61,154 nt of DNA, taken from Chloroflexota bacterium (GTDB lineage: Bacteria; Chloroflexota; Limnocylindria; QHBO01). The position numbers and the translations under genes are program-made. Location: assembly GCA_013816405.1 (NCBI GenBank), contig JACDEL010000007.1, forward strand, positions 1-61,154, given 5' to 3'. Shown one piece after another: positions 43,782 to 52,874 of this stretch. A model generated the notes under the pieces. That model made no database searches and was not told where the DNA came from. It worked only from the letters and a program-made list of their open reading frames with translations. How positions within the stretch are numbered: the stretch's first letter is position 1; the number at the start of each line of letters is the position of its first letter.

Positions 43782-44681
43782 TTATCCCCGACTTTTCGAG
43801 GCCGATTCGTCCTTGTCCACAGGGCTTCCCCAACGTGATGGCCCGTCGCTGGCGAGGAACTCGGCGATCAGGTCAGCGACCAGGCCCGGCATCTCGGCGG
43901 CGACCGAATGGCCGGCACCGGCGAGTGGCACGTACCGTGAGCCGGGGATGCGCGCCGCCACCGATCGGGTCACCTCCGGCAGGACGACCCGGTCCTCGAG
44001 CGGCCCGATGACCAGCGTCGGCGAGGCGATGCGCGCGAGGTCGAGGTGTGACGAGGTGGCATGCTCGGCGATGAAGCGATCGAGGAAGGCACCCGTCCCA
44101 CGAAGTCGCAGCGGGTCCACGTACGCACGCACCAGCTCGCGCGGACGAACCCCCGCCGCCCGGGCAGCTGAGCGCTGGCCACGAGCCACGGCGATCCGCG
44201 CCAGGAAAGGAAAGCGGATCCCCAGCCGCAGCCCCGCCGTCCCGAGCCAGAGGGAGCGGCTGGGATCGACCGTCGCCACCAAGACCAGGCGGTCAACCCG
44301 ATCCGGGTGTGCAGCCGCCAGGCGCTGCGCGAGCCCACCGCCCCACGACTGGCCGACGACATGGGCGCGCATCCAGCCGAGCGCATCGAGGATGCCGACC
44401 AGTCGCTCCGCGTAGGCGTCCCCGGTGAGCGGGCCCGTCGGATAGCGCGTGCTCCAGCCGAAGCCGGGCATGTCAACCGCGACCATCTGGAATCGTCCGT
44501 CCAGGCGCTCCATGACCGGACGCCAGGTCTGGGCATTCGAGGCATAGCCGTGGAGGAGCAGCAAGCGAGGTCCGTGGGTTCCCCGCTCGATCAGGTGGAT
44601 GCGCTCGCTGTCCACCTCGAGGAAGCGGTTCGCGGCCCACGACACGCGAGGCAGCGCTGGGTGGCGCTCGCCGGCAGTCAC
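43782..44681 (-). CDS. Alpha/beta hydrolase
   Basis: 299 aa. Oxyanion motif LLLHGYASNAQTW, nucleophile Ser in VVGQSWGGGLAQRLA, acid in VIGPLEDRVVLPEV and His in AGAGHSVAAEMPG. The GTG at 44681 is chosen because TACCCT sits exactly 6 nt upstream; a much longer in-frame reading would run into the divergent gene. Substrate unknown. Confidence 0.85.
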   Translation of the reverse strand: MTAGERHPALPRVSWAANRFLEVDSERIHLIERGTHGPRLLLLHGYASNAQTWRPVMERLDGRFQMVAVDMPGFGWSTRYPTGPLTGDAYAERLVGILDALGWMRAHVVGQSWGGGLAQRLAAAHPDRVDRLVLVATVDPSRSLWLGTAGLRLGIRFPFLARIAVARGQRSAARAAGVRPRELVRAYVDPLRLRGTGAFLDRFIAEHATSSHLDLARIASPTLVIGPLEDRVVLPEVTRSVAARIPGSRYVPLAGAGHSVAAEMPGLVADLIAEFLASDGPSRWGSPVDKDESASKSRG

Positions 44682-44687
44682 ACCCAA

Positions 44688-44693
44688 AGGGTA
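44688..44693 (-). promoter_or_regulatory. -10 box (TACCCT) of the hydrolase gene
   Basis: TACCCT, 6 nt before the GTG start. Confidence 0.55.
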
Positions 44694-44725
44694 GCGCCCG
44701 CGCAGGGGGCTGCCGTCGCCGAGCG

Positions 44726-44731
44726 TAGAAT
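44726..44731 (+). promoter_or_regulatory. -10 box (TAGAAT) of the 139-aa gene
   Basis: TAGAAT 29 nt before the ATG; this gene has a short leader with GGAG, unlike its divergent neighbour. Confidence 0.5.
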
Positions 44732-44760
44732 CGCCATCCCACCCGCTGGAGATCGTTTCG

Positions 44761-45180
44761 ATGAGCCCTAACCGAGCGACGGGATCGGGCACCAAGGCCG
44801 ATCCATGGAAGCTGCGGACCCCGACAGGGACGTCCGAATACGAGATGCATCGCGACGAGACGCTCGATCCGCCCGCAATCGTGTGCCAGGTCGGCACGAC
44901 TCAGCTGCGCTACGACCTCCGCGCGATCGACGACCTGCACGCGATGCTGAAGTCTCGCGGCGACTGGATGCCGCTCGGCAGCGCGGATGAGCAGAAGGAG
45001 GCGGCCGAGGGAACGGTCGAGGCGTGGGCCCGATCCACCGACAATCCGGTCGGAGGCTGGTATGGGCTAAAGAAGGGCCTGCGCGGTCGATTCGGGATGT
45101 ACATGCCACCGCTGCTCGAAGCCCTGGGACTCGCCGAGGTCGAGCACAACCCAAAGAACAACCGGATGCGGGCGCTCTAG
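44761..45180 (+). CDS. Conserved protein of unknown function (DUF6855-like)
   Basis: 139 aa. TKADPWKLRTPTGTSEYEM, HAMLKSRGDWMPLGSADEQK, EGTVEAWARS and NPVGGWYGLKKGLRGRFGMYMPP recur in a family common in Actinobacteria and Chloroflexota. No enzymatic motif. GGAG lies 8 nt before the ATG. The MBL gene follows after 11 bp. Confidence 0.75.
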   Translation: MSPNRATGSGTKADPWKLRTPTGTSEYEMHRDETLDPPAIVCQVGTTQLRYDLRAIDDLHAMLKSRGDWMPLGSADEQKEAAEGTVEAWARSTDNPVGGWYGLKKGLRGRFGMYMPPLLEALGLAEVEHNPKNNRMRAL

Positions 45181-45191
45181 GCCCGCACCGC

Positions 45192-45758
45192 ATGGCCGCC
45201 GCGCATCACCTGCTCCATGCCGGCTATGCCCGGGACGATGGGGTCGCGAGCAGCATCAGCCTCGTGCTCGACGGTGCGGCGGTTATCGTGGTCGACCCCG
45301 GGATGGTGGCCGATACCGAGCTGATCCTCGCCCCACTCCGGAGTCTGGGCGTCGGAGCCGATGACGTCACCCACGTGGTCATCACACACCACCATCCCGA
45401 CCACACGATCAACATCGGTCTCTTCGCGAAGGCGGAGGTGGTCGACTTCTGGGCGCGCTACCGCGGCGACCAGTGGCTCGACCATGAGGGTGACGGACAT
45501 CGGATCAGTCCACACACCCGGTTGATCCTGACCCCCGGTCACACCAACGAGGATGCGACCCTCCTGGTCGAGACCGATGCGGGCGTGGTGGCGTGCACGC
45601 ACGCCTGGTGGCGGGCCGACGGGACGCCAGCGGTCGATCCACTGGCCGATGACCAGCACGCGCTGGAAGCGAGCCGGAAGCGGATCCTGGCCGAGGCCGA
45701 CATCATCGTCCCGGGACATGGCCACCCCTTCGTGAGCGGACGCCCGCCCGAGAGCTGA
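45192..45758 (+). CDS. MBL-fold metallohydrolase
   Basis: 188 aa. Zinc ligands THHHPDH, downstream His in ILTPGHTNEDATLL and the C-terminal VPGHGHPF. MBLAC1/glyoxalase II-like small hydrolase. Probably cotranscribed with the preceding DUF gene. Converges on the GGDEF-EAL gene, 6 bp apart. Confidence 0.87.
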   Translation: MAAAHHLLHAGYARDDGVASSISLVLDGAAVIVVDPGMVADTELILAPLRSLGVGADDVTHVVITHHHPDHTINIGLFAKAEVVDFWARYRGDQWLDHEGDGHRISPHTRLILTPGHTNEDATLLVETDAGVVACTHAWWRADGTPAVDPLADDQHALEASRKRILAEADIIVPGHGHPFVSGRPPES

Positions 45759-45764
45759 CGGCCC

Positions 45765-48203
45765 TCAAGCCTCGGCGGCGGTTGGGGACCAGGCCCGTTC
45801 GCGCAGGTAGGTGGCGAGCTCTTCGGCGCTGAGCGGGGGCGCGAAGTGGAATCCCTGACCGTAATCCGCCCCGAGGGTGCGGAGTCTGCCCGCCTGCTCA
45901 GGCCGTTCGATCCCTTCGGCAATGGTGTGCAGGCCAAGCGTGCCGGCGAGGCGGATGATGGAGCGAACCACGGCGGGTGCCTCGCGCCCAGCGTCGAGCG
46001 CGGCCACGAACGAGATGTCGATCTTCAGGATGTCGATCGGGAGGTCGTGCAGGTAGCTGAGGGACGAGTAGCCGGTCCCAAAGTCGTCGATGGCCAGCCG
46101 GATGCCGAGTTCGTGCAGCCTGGTCAGCGACGTCATCGGCGCTCCCTCGCGGTCCAGCAGGACCGATTCGGTCAGCTCGATGATGAGACGTGACGGATCC
46201 AGGCCGGTCGCCTTCAGCACCGCGGCGACCTCGTCCGGGAACTCGTGCCGAGCGAGCTGCACCGCCGACACGTTGACGCTGACATCCAGCCCGCGACCAG
46301 CCGGCGTTGCCTCCAGCGCAACGGCATGCCGGCAGGCCTCTTCGAGCACCCAGCGACCCAGCGGAATGATCATCCCGGTCTCCTCCGCAAAGGGGACGAA
46401 CTCGGAGGGCCCGATCATCCAGGAGGGGTGGTTCCAGCGAAGAAGCGCCTCGAGCCCAACCGGACCGCCACTCGCCAGGTCGATGATCGGCTGGTAGAGC
46501 AGGTGGAACTGTCCTGCCTCGAGTCCGTGCTCCAGGTCAGCCTTCAGCCGTAGGCGGCGAACTGCGGCGTCGTGCATGCTCGCCTCGAAGACGACGAAGC
46601 GGTCCTTGCCGCGCGCCTTCGCCATGTACATCGCGACATCGGCACTTCGGAGCAGCTCGTCGGCGGTCGCCTGCCGGCCGTCCACATAGACGATTCCCAT
46701 CGAAGCGGCCACCGTCAGGTGGTGATCCCCGAGGTCGATCGGCTCGCGAATAGAGCCCAGGATTCGTTCGGCGATCGCCTCGACCTCGGCACGCTCCCCG
46801 GTGCGGACCAGGATCCCGAATTCGTCGCCGCCGATGCGTGCCGCCGTGTCGCGGCCACGGAGCGCGGCGCGGACTCGGTCGGCGACGGCGGCCAGGAGCT
46901 CGTCCCCCGCGGTGTGCCCAAGGCTGTCGTTGACCGTCTTGAAGTCGTCGAGATCCAGCAGCAGCACCGCGGTCGTGGCGGGCGACTCCATCGGTCGGCC
47001 TTCGAGCTCGTGCTCGATGCGGTCGATGAGCAGCGGACGATTGGCCAGGTTGGTGAGCGGGTCGTGGAACGCCTGGTGGCGAAGCTGCTCTTCAAGCGTG
47101 CGGCGATCGGTCACGTCGCGGCAGTTCAGGACGATGCCCCGCACGTCGGGGTCGCTCATCAGGTTGGTGCCGACCACCTCGATCCAGCGCCAGCGTCCAT
47201 CCGCATGCTGCATGCGGACCTCGCCGCGAGATACCGAGCCGGGCGTGGCGGCCAGGCGCTCGAGCAGCGCGGTGATCCATTCGGCGTCCTCTGGGTGGAC
47301 CAGCTCGGTCACTGGCTGATCGCTGCGTGTCGCCGCCGGCTCACCAAGAATCCGCTCGATGGCTGGGCTGACGAAGACCATCCGCGCCTCACGATCGAGG
47401 AGGACGACGAGGTCCGAGGAGTTCTGGACGAGGGAGCGGAATCGCGTCTCGCTGCGCCGGAGGCGCCCACTCAGCTCCGCCACGAGGCGGCCGGCGCCAT
47501 GGAAGGCCAGGTACAGGGTGACAAGGAGCACCAGGCCGATGCCACCCACGATCAGGAAGATTTGCTGTCGCGTCGTTGCCAGGAGTGCTTCGAGCTCGGT
47601 CGCATCCTGGTAGATCTCGTACGCGCCGACCGGTTCCTCGCCCTCGGCCCCGATTGGCAGGTAGATCTCCAGCAGCTTCGTGGTGAAGGCCAGTTCGAAC
47701 ACGTTCTCATCGGCGACCGCATCACCGATGTCTGCCTCGACGTGACCCTCGAGCGCCTCGGCCAGGTCGGCGTCAATGTCGAATGTGCGGCCGCGGAGCG
47801 CCGGCAGATCAGAGAAGACGACCGTCCCTGTGGGCGACCAGACCTTGATGCGCAGGATGCTGCCACTCCCCGTCAGCAGCTCGAGCTGATGGTTGATCGA
47901 GGCCGCCGTAACGGCATCCGGTGAGCCGAGCAGGTCCGTCGAAAGGAGGGGGTCGACATAGGCGTGGACGACGGCCTTGACGGCGGAGACGGCCTCCGCC
48001 GTGGCGCCCTCTTCGAGATTGCTGCTGGCGTTGGCGGACACGGCCAGCGCGGTGGCGAGCACAAGGCCGCCTGCGACCACCAGCACGGTGACCTCGATGG
48101 AGGGGATCAGCCAGCGTAGCGGGGGTCGTGGCGTTCGCGGCGGTGCGCCCGCCGCGTCGACGTAGTCAGCCGGATGCACGGTCATCAAATCAGGGTGTTC
48201 CAT
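45765..48203 (-). CDS. Membrane c-di-GMP enzyme: sensor-PAS-GGDEF-EAL
   Basis: 812 aa. Two membrane helices (about 37-57 and 213-235) flank a ~155-aa extracytoplasmic sensor. A PAS domain at ~250-375 (LVVLLDREARMVFVSPAIERIL) precedes GGDEF with intact RIGGDEF signature (diguanylate cyclase) and an EAL domain with EALLRW, ELTESVL and DDFGTGYSS (phosphodiesterase residues kept). Both activities are possible. ATG 48185 is an alternative start. Confidence 0.93.
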   Translation of the reverse strand: MEHPDLMTVHPADYVDAAGAPPRTPRPPLRWLIPSIEVTVLVVAGGLVLATALAVSANASSNLEEGATAEAVSAVKAVVHAYVDPLLSTDLLGSPDAVTAASINHQLELLTGSGSILRIKVWSPTGTVVFSDLPALRGRTFDIDADLAEALEGHVEADIGDAVADENVFELAFTTKLLEIYLPIGAEGEEPVGAYEIYQDATELEALLATTRQQIFLIVGGIGLVLLVTLYLAFHGAGRLVAELSGRLRRSETRFRSLVQNSSDLVVLLDREARMVFVSPAIERILGEPAATRSDQPVTELVHPEDAEWITALLERLAATPGSVSRGEVRMQHADGRWRWIEVVGTNLMSDPDVRGIVLNCRDVTDRRTLEEQLRHQAFHDPLTNLANRPLLIDRIEHELEGRPMESPATTAVLLLDLDDFKTVNDSLGHTAGDELLAAVADRVRAALRGRDTAARIGGDEFGILVRTGERAEVEAIAERILGSIREPIDLGDHHLTVAASMGIVYVDGRQATADELLRSADVAMYMAKARGKDRFVVFEASMHDAAVRRLRLKADLEHGLEAGQFHLLYQPIIDLASGGPVGLEALLRWNHPSWMIGPSEFVPFAEETGMIIPLGRWVLEEACRHAVALEATPAGRGLDVSVNVSAVQLARHEFPDEVAAVLKATGLDPSRLIIELTESVLLDREGAPMTSLTRLHELGIRLAIDDFGTGYSSLSYLHDLPIDILKIDISFVAALDAGREAPAVVRSIIRLAGTLGLHTIAEGIERPEQAGRLRTLGADYGQGFHFAPPLSAEELATYLRERAWSPTAAEA

Positions 48204-48319
48204 GAATTCTTACGGAACGCGAACCTACCTGAACGTGAAACGGTCCCCGATAGGCCTATGGTCCTGCCAAGGTCACGCAACCTTCATCGTGCCTTCACCC
48301 GGCCCTGCCACCGCTCCCG

Positions 48320-48325
48320 TAGACT
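48320..48325 (+). promoter_or_regulatory. -10 box (TAGACT) of msrA
   Basis: TAGACT, 6 nt before the ATG. Confidence 0.6.
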
Positions 48326-48331
48326 TGAGCC

Positions 48332-48985
48332 ATGTTCAGCTTTGGTCACAAGTCCCGCATGCCCGATCCAGCCGATGCGCTTTCCGGCCGCACCGAGCTC
48401 CTCCCCACCGCCGAGCGCCATTTCGTCAACGGAGAGCCATTGAAGGGCCCGTACCCCGATGGAGCCCGGGTCATCGACTTCGCCCTTGGCTGCTTCTGGG
48501 GCGCTGAGAAGGACTTCTGGCAGGTGCCTGGCGTGATCGTCACCGCCGTCGGCTACCAGGGTGGCTTCACCCCCAACGCCAACTACGGCGAGGTCTGCTC
48601 AGGACGCACCGGCCATGCCGAGAGCGTTCGCGTGGTCTACGACCCCGAGCGGGTGAGCGTCGACGAGCTGCTGCGGGTCTTCTGGGAGCACCACGATCCG
48701 ACCCAGGGCTATCGACAGGGGAACGACATGGGGACCCAGTATCGGTCAGCCATCTTCACCCACACCGATGCACAACGGGCCGCCGCCGAAGAGTCGCGGG
48801 AGATGTACCAGGCGGAGCTGACCAAGGCCGGCTACGGCGCCATCACCACGGAGATCGTGGATGCGCCGGAGTTCTACTTCGCCGAGGACTCCCACCAGCA
48901 GTACCTGGCCAAGAACCCGGGCGGGTACTATTGTGCAAACGGGACGAGGGTTGTGCTGCCGATCGAGCGCATGGAGCCGGTCTAG
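48332..48985 (+). CDS. msrA: Peptide-methionine (S)-S-oxide reductase
   Basis: 217 aa. Catalytic Cys in [64 protein letters not shown] and [21 protein letters not shown] complete the MsrA fold. Reduces methionine-S-sulfoxide in proteins using thioredoxin. Leaderless promoter. Confidence 0.96.
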   Translation: MFSFGHKSRMPDPADALSGRTELLPTAERHFVNGEPLKGPYPDGARVIDFALGCFWGAEKDFWQVPGVIVTAVGYQGGFTPNANYGEVCSGRTGHAESVRVVYDPERVSVDELLRVFWEHHDPTQGYRQGNDMGTQYRSAIFTHTDAQRAAAEESREMYQAELTKAGYGAITTEIVDAPEFYFAEDSHQQYLAKNPGGYYCANGTRVVLPIERMEPV

Positions 48986-49046
48986 GGGCCGGGGTCTCCA
49001 TCGGGTCCAGCGTGACCGCTGCAACGCGAGCCGACGGCCGCTGCGG

Positions 49047-49052
49047 TAGGGT
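49047..49052 (+). promoter_or_regulatory. -10 box (TAGGGT) of the DHFR-like gene
   Basis: TAGGGT, 6 nt before the ATG. Confidence 0.6.
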
Positions 49053-49058
49053 CGTCCG

Positions 49059-49625
49059 ATGCGACGCCTTGAGTTCTACATCATCCTCACCGCCGACGGG
49101 ATATACGCCGATCCGGACGGCGGTCTCGACCACTACGACCCGGCCGAGGATGAGCATCGGTATGCCAACGGCCTCACCGGGGCGGCCGGCGACATCGTCA
49201 TGGGCCGGGTCATGTACGAGATCATGGACTACTGGGACACGCTCGACCTGGACGACCCGGCCGTGCCCGACGTCGAACGCGAGTACGCGGAGGCGTGGCG
49301 GGCGACCCCCAAGCACGTCGTCTCGCGTGGCCGGCCGGCGCTGCGCGACAACGCGGAAGTGATCGAGGGTGATGTCGTCGAGGCCGTCCGCCGACTCAAG
49401 GATGGGGATGGCCCGCCGATCGGGCTGGGTGGCGGCGCCGAGCTGCTCGCGACGTTCGCGAAGGCGGGCCTGATCGACGCGTACCGGTTCCTCGTGATCC
49501 CGACCGCGCTCGGCGATGGCAAGGCGATGTTCCGGGCGCTCGATGCCCCGCTCCACCTGCGATTGACGGGGACGCGGACGTTCTCACCGGGCAGCGTCCT
49601 GCTCGAGTACGAACCGGCCGAGTAA
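49059..49625 (+). CDS. Dihydrofolate reductase family protein (RibD C-terminal domain-like)
   Basis: 188 aa. LEFYIILTADGIYADPDGG, DIVMGRVMYEIM, KHVVSRGRP, IGLGGGAELLATFAKAGLIDAYRFLVIPTALGDG are the RibD_C/YwjB pattern: an NADPH-binding DHFR fold. It lacks the deaminase half of RibD. Substrate unknown. Confidence 0.88.
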   Translation: MRRLEFYIILTADGIYADPDGGLDHYDPAEDEHRYANGLTGAAGDIVMGRVMYEIMDYWDTLDLDDPAVPDVEREYAEAWRATPKHVVSRGRPALRDNAEVIEGDVVEAVRRLKDGDGPPIGLGGGAELLATFAKAGLIDAYRFLVIPTALGDGKAMFRALDAPLHLRLTGTRTFSPGSVLLEYEPAE

Positions 49626-49666
49626 CCACGACCTATGGCCTGTTGACGACAACGGGGGCGCCGACG

Positions 49667-49730
49667 GAAGAGCTGACAGGCGGCCGAGCGAAGTTCTACC
49701 GGGTAGCGTTCAGGCGGGACCGGCCGGGTA
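49667..49730 (+). repeat. Dispersed intergenic repeat, diverged copy F
   Basis: Begins GAAGAGCTGA like copy A and ends with GGTAGCG...CAGGCG...ACCGGCCGGGTA; more diverged in the middle. It occupies most of the otherwise empty interval 49626-49803. Confidence 0.4.
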
Positions 49731-49803
49731 GATCGCCGAGGGTGGAGCTCCGCGGGATCACTCCTGCGTGCTGAACGATCGGCCGACCCGACGGGGTTGA
49801 CCG

Positions 49804-50289
49804 TCAGTACACGGGGATGCTGAGCAGGAAGACTGCCAGGTAGAGCACCACCACCACGCCGGTCGTGATCAGCTTCTGTCGCTTACGCCACACCTTGGAA
49901 ATCCACAGGAGCACCAGTCCCACAACCCCGAAACCGAGCCACCAACCGAGCCACAGGAAGAAGCCGAACGGCAGGAACAGGGCTACCCACGCGAGGGCCA
50001 GCAGCAGCATCGCGGCAATCTCAACCCGACCCAACCTGGAACGACTGTCGGCGGCTCCTGCCGCACCGCCGGGCTGGCCCGCCTCGCCAGCAACGATCTC
50101 CTCGGGCGAGCCCAGCTGCTCGAGGATGTTTCGCACGGTCACTTCGTCCCTGCGCCCAGCTTCGGTCAGCGCCGCGTCGATGTGGTCGCGAACCTCGCCT
50201 GTGAGCTCCGCGCGGCGGTGGACCGGGAGCGACGATGCCGCCGCCTCGAGCCGGCTGAGGTAGTCGCGAATGAGTCTGTCAGTGTCCAC
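49804..50289 (-). CDS. HAAS-domain membrane protein
   Basis: 161 aa. N-terminal ~75 residues (IRDYLSRLEAAASSLPVHRR, ELTGEVRDHIDAALTEAG, ILEQLGSPEEIVAGEAG) are the HAAS/DUF1700 helical signalling domain, followed by three membrane helices. Such proteins usually pair with PadR regulators; none is adjacent here. GGGAGG 7 nt before GTG 50289 favours that start over ATG 50304. Confidence 0.75.
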   Translation of the reverse strand: MDTDRLIRDYLSRLEAAASSLPVHRRAELTGEVRDHIDAALTEAGRRDEVTVRNILEQLGSPEEIVAGEAGQPGGAAGAADSRSRLGRVEIAAMLLLALAWVALFLPFGFFLWLGWWLGFGVVGLVLLWISKVWRKRQKLITTGVVVVLYLAVFLLSIPVY

Positions 50290-50339
50290 CTGAATGCCTC
50301 CCATCCTTCCTGTCCGCGAACAGGGCGTCGAGGCTCGTA

Positions 50340-50382
50340 AGGCCGGGGCGCCTGCACGCTACCGATCGCCGCGGGCTCTTTA
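50340..50382 (-). repeat. Dispersed intergenic repeat, copy C (shortened)
   Basis: Minus-strand copy: AAAGAGCC, core GCGGCGATCGGTAGC, then GTGCAGGC and CCCCGGCCTTA. It lacks about 12 bp present in copies A and B. Upstream of the HAAS gene. Confidence 0.55.
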
Positions 50383-50408
50383 AGACTGTCGCGCATACTC
50401 ACACGATC

Positions 50409-50891
50409 GTGGTGCGGCAACGGTCGGCTCCGGCGTCCCGATGGCTGATGATGACCGGCGGTCTGTTATTGGCGGCCTGCTCTTCGGCAGATTCCGATAC
50501 ATTTCAGTTCACGCTGCAGTCACCCGTTCCGTCGCCTCGCAATGGATGCGAACAAGCGTACATGGCGTGGCTCGGCGCCCCGTATCCGGATCTGGGAGAG
50601 AGGGCGACTAAGAATCTGCCGCATTTCGAGACTGAGGCAATCAGCCCGCTCTACGACGCCTGCACGGTCGCCGAGTTGACAGAGGCCAATGCCCGATACC
50701 TGAGGAGGGCGTGTTATAGCAACTGCGACGAGGGTGAGACCTTTTATGAGCCTCTGTTTCGCCGGGGCTTTCCCAGCTATCCACTGCCAGCGACGCAGGA
50801 CTTCATCGCGAACGAGTTCGCTGGTGCTTGCCCAGTTCTGCCGGAAAGCACTCTGTGTCGTGACATCAGGAGCAAGGCCCGGATCACCTAG
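50409..50891 (+). CDS. Small lipoprotein of unknown function
   Basis: 160 aa from GTG. Lipoprotein signal (WLMMTGGLLLAACS) and a mature part with six Cys (NGCEQAYM, DACTVAE, RACYSNCDEG, GACPVLPESTLC). No recognisable domain. It is AT-richer than its neighbours and flanked by repeat copies C and D, consistent with acquisition. Confidence 0.6.
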   Translation: MVRQRSAPASRWLMMTGGLLLAACSSADSDTFQFTLQSPVPSPRNGCEQAYMAWLGAPYPDLGERATKNLPHFETEAISPLYDACTVAELTEANARYLRRACYSNCDEGETFYEPLFRRGFPSYPLPATQDFIANEFAGACPVLPESTLCRDIRSKARIT

Positions 50892-50940
50892 CCGGGGTGA
50901 GTTCTGCACCGCTCCGGTGGACGCATGATGGGCCGCCGAC

Positions 50941-50981
50941 TACGGCCGTCCCTCACGGTGCTACCGATCGCCGCGGCCAAA
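50941..50981 (-). repeat. Dispersed intergenic repeat, diverged copy D
   Basis: Minus-strand reading: TTTGGCCGCGGCGATCGGTAGC then GACGGCCGTAG. Shares the core with A-C but little beyond it. Confidence 0.45.
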
Positions 50982-51065
50982 AGGGCAATCAGCGCCTTCA
51001 CCTGTAACCGATCACCGTCAACAGATAGGCTGACGTCACGGCAAGGCCCGCGACCCGCGGCACAC

Positions 51066-51472
51066 ATGCGGAGGCTCAAGGTGACCGACGACGACACCCT
51101 CGTGGCAGAGCTGACGGACCTCGAGAACGCGTGGTGGCTTGCCTTGCGGGATGGCAACTGGGAGGCGGCTCGCGCCTCATGCGCGACGACTTCAGCATCA
51201 CGACGGCCGGATGGATCGACGCTCCACTCGGAGCCGATGCCTGGCTCGAAAGCCTGGCCGGTCGCTACCGTCTCGAGCATGTCGACTACGACGAGGTCTC
51301 GGCCCGTCGCTACGGCGATGTGGCGGTCGTCCAAAGCCGCTCCCACCAGCACGGGACCATGGCCGACGGCGGCGAACCGTGGTCGGGGACCTTTCGGTAT
51401 ACGGACATCTGGGTTTGGGACGCCGTGGCCGGCTGGCAGATCGCCGTCCGTCACGCCGGGATGCGTCCCTAG
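51066..51472 (+). pseudogene. SnoaL/NTF2-like gene with a single frameshift
   Basis: Frame 3 gives LVAELTDLENAWWLALRDGN and WEAARA, then after GCGCC the homologous reading continues one base earlier as LMRDDFSITTAGWIDAPLG and RYTDIWVWDAVAGWQIAVRH. One missing C in the GCGCC(C)TC tract explains it. The two halves together make a normal ~135-aa NTF2-like protein. A sequencing error cannot be excluded. Confidence 0.75.
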
Positions 51473-51511
51473 GGGCCGGGGTCGCCTGTGCGCTACCGAT
51501 CGCCGCGACCA
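51470..51511 (-). repeat. Dispersed intergenic repeat, copy E
   Basis: Minus-strand reading: GGTCGCGGCGATCGGTAGCG, ACAGGCGA, CCCCGGCCCCTA. GGTCGC and GCGACC at its ends can pair as a stem. It begins at the stop codon of the NTF2-like pseudogene. Confidence 0.55.
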
Positions 51512-51659
51512 TCGCCACTCGAGCTCCTCGCGCCGTCAACGTCGCCCCGGGGACCCGATCCCCAGCCTAGGCGGCGGGGCTTACCACCGGCTTATCTGCG
51601 GGCGCTGAGGGGTCCCCCTGGAGCGGCCCGGGGGAATGACCCGCCCCAGGGTTGATGGC

Positions 51660-51758
51660 CTACGGGATCAGTCCGGTGATCAACTGGAAGATGCCCGAGG
51701 CAACGTAGGGGTCGGCGTTGAAGCCAATCTCCTCCTCTCCGCGGAAGTAGCAGTCCAC
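51660..51758 (-). pseudogene. Short fragment, possibly the C terminus of a phage capsid protein
   Basis: 32 codons from GTG: YFRGEEEIGFNADPYVASG then IFQLITGLIP and TAG. The ADPxAF..LTG-like end resembles HK97 major capsid C termini, and this is where a capsid gene should lie relative to the protease. Too short for a firm call. Confidence 0.35.
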
Positions 51759-51769
51759 TAACCGACGGC

Positions 51770-52177
51770 CTACCGGCCGCTTATCGGCTGGGTTGGGGGC
51801 GGACCCTGCCGCACACCGAGCCGCCCCGTATCGGGGTCGACGGATCGCCCGTCGACGAGCAACTCGTACTGCCAGGGCGTGAGGGCGTTCACTGCTTCGC
51901 GCGCTGCGGAGTTACGGCCGCGCAGCCGCGCTCCAAGCGCAACCTTGACCCGGATCCATAGCGGCGGTGGAGCGGCATGGCTCATCACCAGCACGGCAGG
52001 ATGCGAGCCAACGGAGAACGGGAACTCGAAGCGACGACCGAGCCTGAACGCGCTGTGGATCTTGTACTCGCGGCCATCACACGTAAATGCATTGGACCAG
52101 CCCTTCCACCAGCTATTGGGCCTGACAGTGACGACATGGTCGGTGCCGTCAAGTGCGAAGGTCCATCTACGTGCCAT
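51770..52177 (-). CDS. Hypothetical protein, beta-rich
   Basis: 135 aa: RRWTFALDGTDHVVTVRPN, SNAFTCDGREYKIHSAFRLG, PPLWIRVKVALGARLRGRNS and WQYELLVDGRSVDPDTG. Alternating DG turns suggest a small beta-barrel (a FAIM-like fold is possible). Not phage-like although inside the remnant. No Shine-Dalgarno evidence stands out. Confidence 0.5.
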   Translation of the reverse strand: MARRWTFALDGTDHVVTVRPNSWWKGWSNAFTCDGREYKIHSAFRLGRRFEFPFSVGSHPAVLVMSHAAPPPLWIRVKVALGARLRGRNSAAREAVNALTPWQYELLVDGRSVDPDTGRLGVRQGPPPTQPISGR

Positions 52178-52364
52178 CTGACCTCACCTCATGACGCCGC
52201 GAGGACGGGCATGGAAATGAAAGAGCCGCCAGTACCGGCGAGGTCATCCTACGCCTGCCGTGGTGGGAGAGGCGACCCTGACCGGGGGTAGGCCCGGGCC
52301 GCCCCATGGACCTAGCCCTGGGGCCGGCGCGGCGGAGAATGACCGCGTCGCCCCAGGGATGACA

Positions 52365-52874
52365 TCACAGGCGGTAGACCGCTGCCCGCGCGTTGGCCGG
52401 TTGGCGCGTCAGGCTGATCTCCTGGATAGGCCAGGACGCCTTGCGCTCACTGTCCGCCCCTGCCACGGCGGCGAGCCTGGAGGTGGCGGACGAGAACGAC
52501 AGCCTCCCCTCGCGCAGCATGCGCTTGATTCGCTCAATGTAGTCGTGACGCTTGGCCAGCTCGCCTTGGATCCAGATTCCCTCCTCCAGCTTCGCCCAGT
52601 CGGTTATCTCGCCGATGGCCTTGATGGCCGGATCGTGGCCGTGTTCAAACAGCAATGGCAGCCCGAGCAGCTCACCAACATCAGTCTGGGCGTCGAAGAC
52701 ACGGCCGATGTAGTCGCCGACGCCGAACGGGATCGCGAGCCCGGCCACCACATCAGGGCCGGCCGACTTGACGGCCCACCGAAGGACGGCCGGACCGCCG
52801 CCGGCCGCCAGGACCCCGGCGCTGCTCATTCCGTCGAAGGGCCGCACCAACTGGGGAGGGGGAAGCAGTGTCAT
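52365..52874 (-). CDS. HK97-family prohead serine protease
   Basis: 169 aa. GDYIGRVFDAQTDVGELLGL, catalytic His in LPLLFEHGHDP, WAKLEEGIWIQGELAKRHDYIERIKRML and catalytic Ser in GRLSFSSATS, ending WPIQEISLTRQPANARA: the U35 prohead protease pattern with both catalytic residues. Matures phage capsids. ATG overlaps the stop of the preceding truncated gene (ATGA). Confidence 0.85.
   Translation of the reverse strand: MTLLPPPQLVRPFDGMSSAGVLAAGGGPAVLRWAVKSAGPDVVAGLAIPFGVGDYIGRVFDAQTDVGELLGLPLLFEHGHDPAIKAIGEITDWAKLEEGIWIQGELAKRHDYIERIKRMLREGRLSFSSATSRLAAVAGADSERKASWPIQEISLTRQPANARAAVYRL

Noticed and set aside
51131-51472. NTF2-like half as an independent 113-aa gene
   Set aside because: Its first 15 residues are shadow sequence; the conserved N-terminal half sits in the adjacent frame just upstream.
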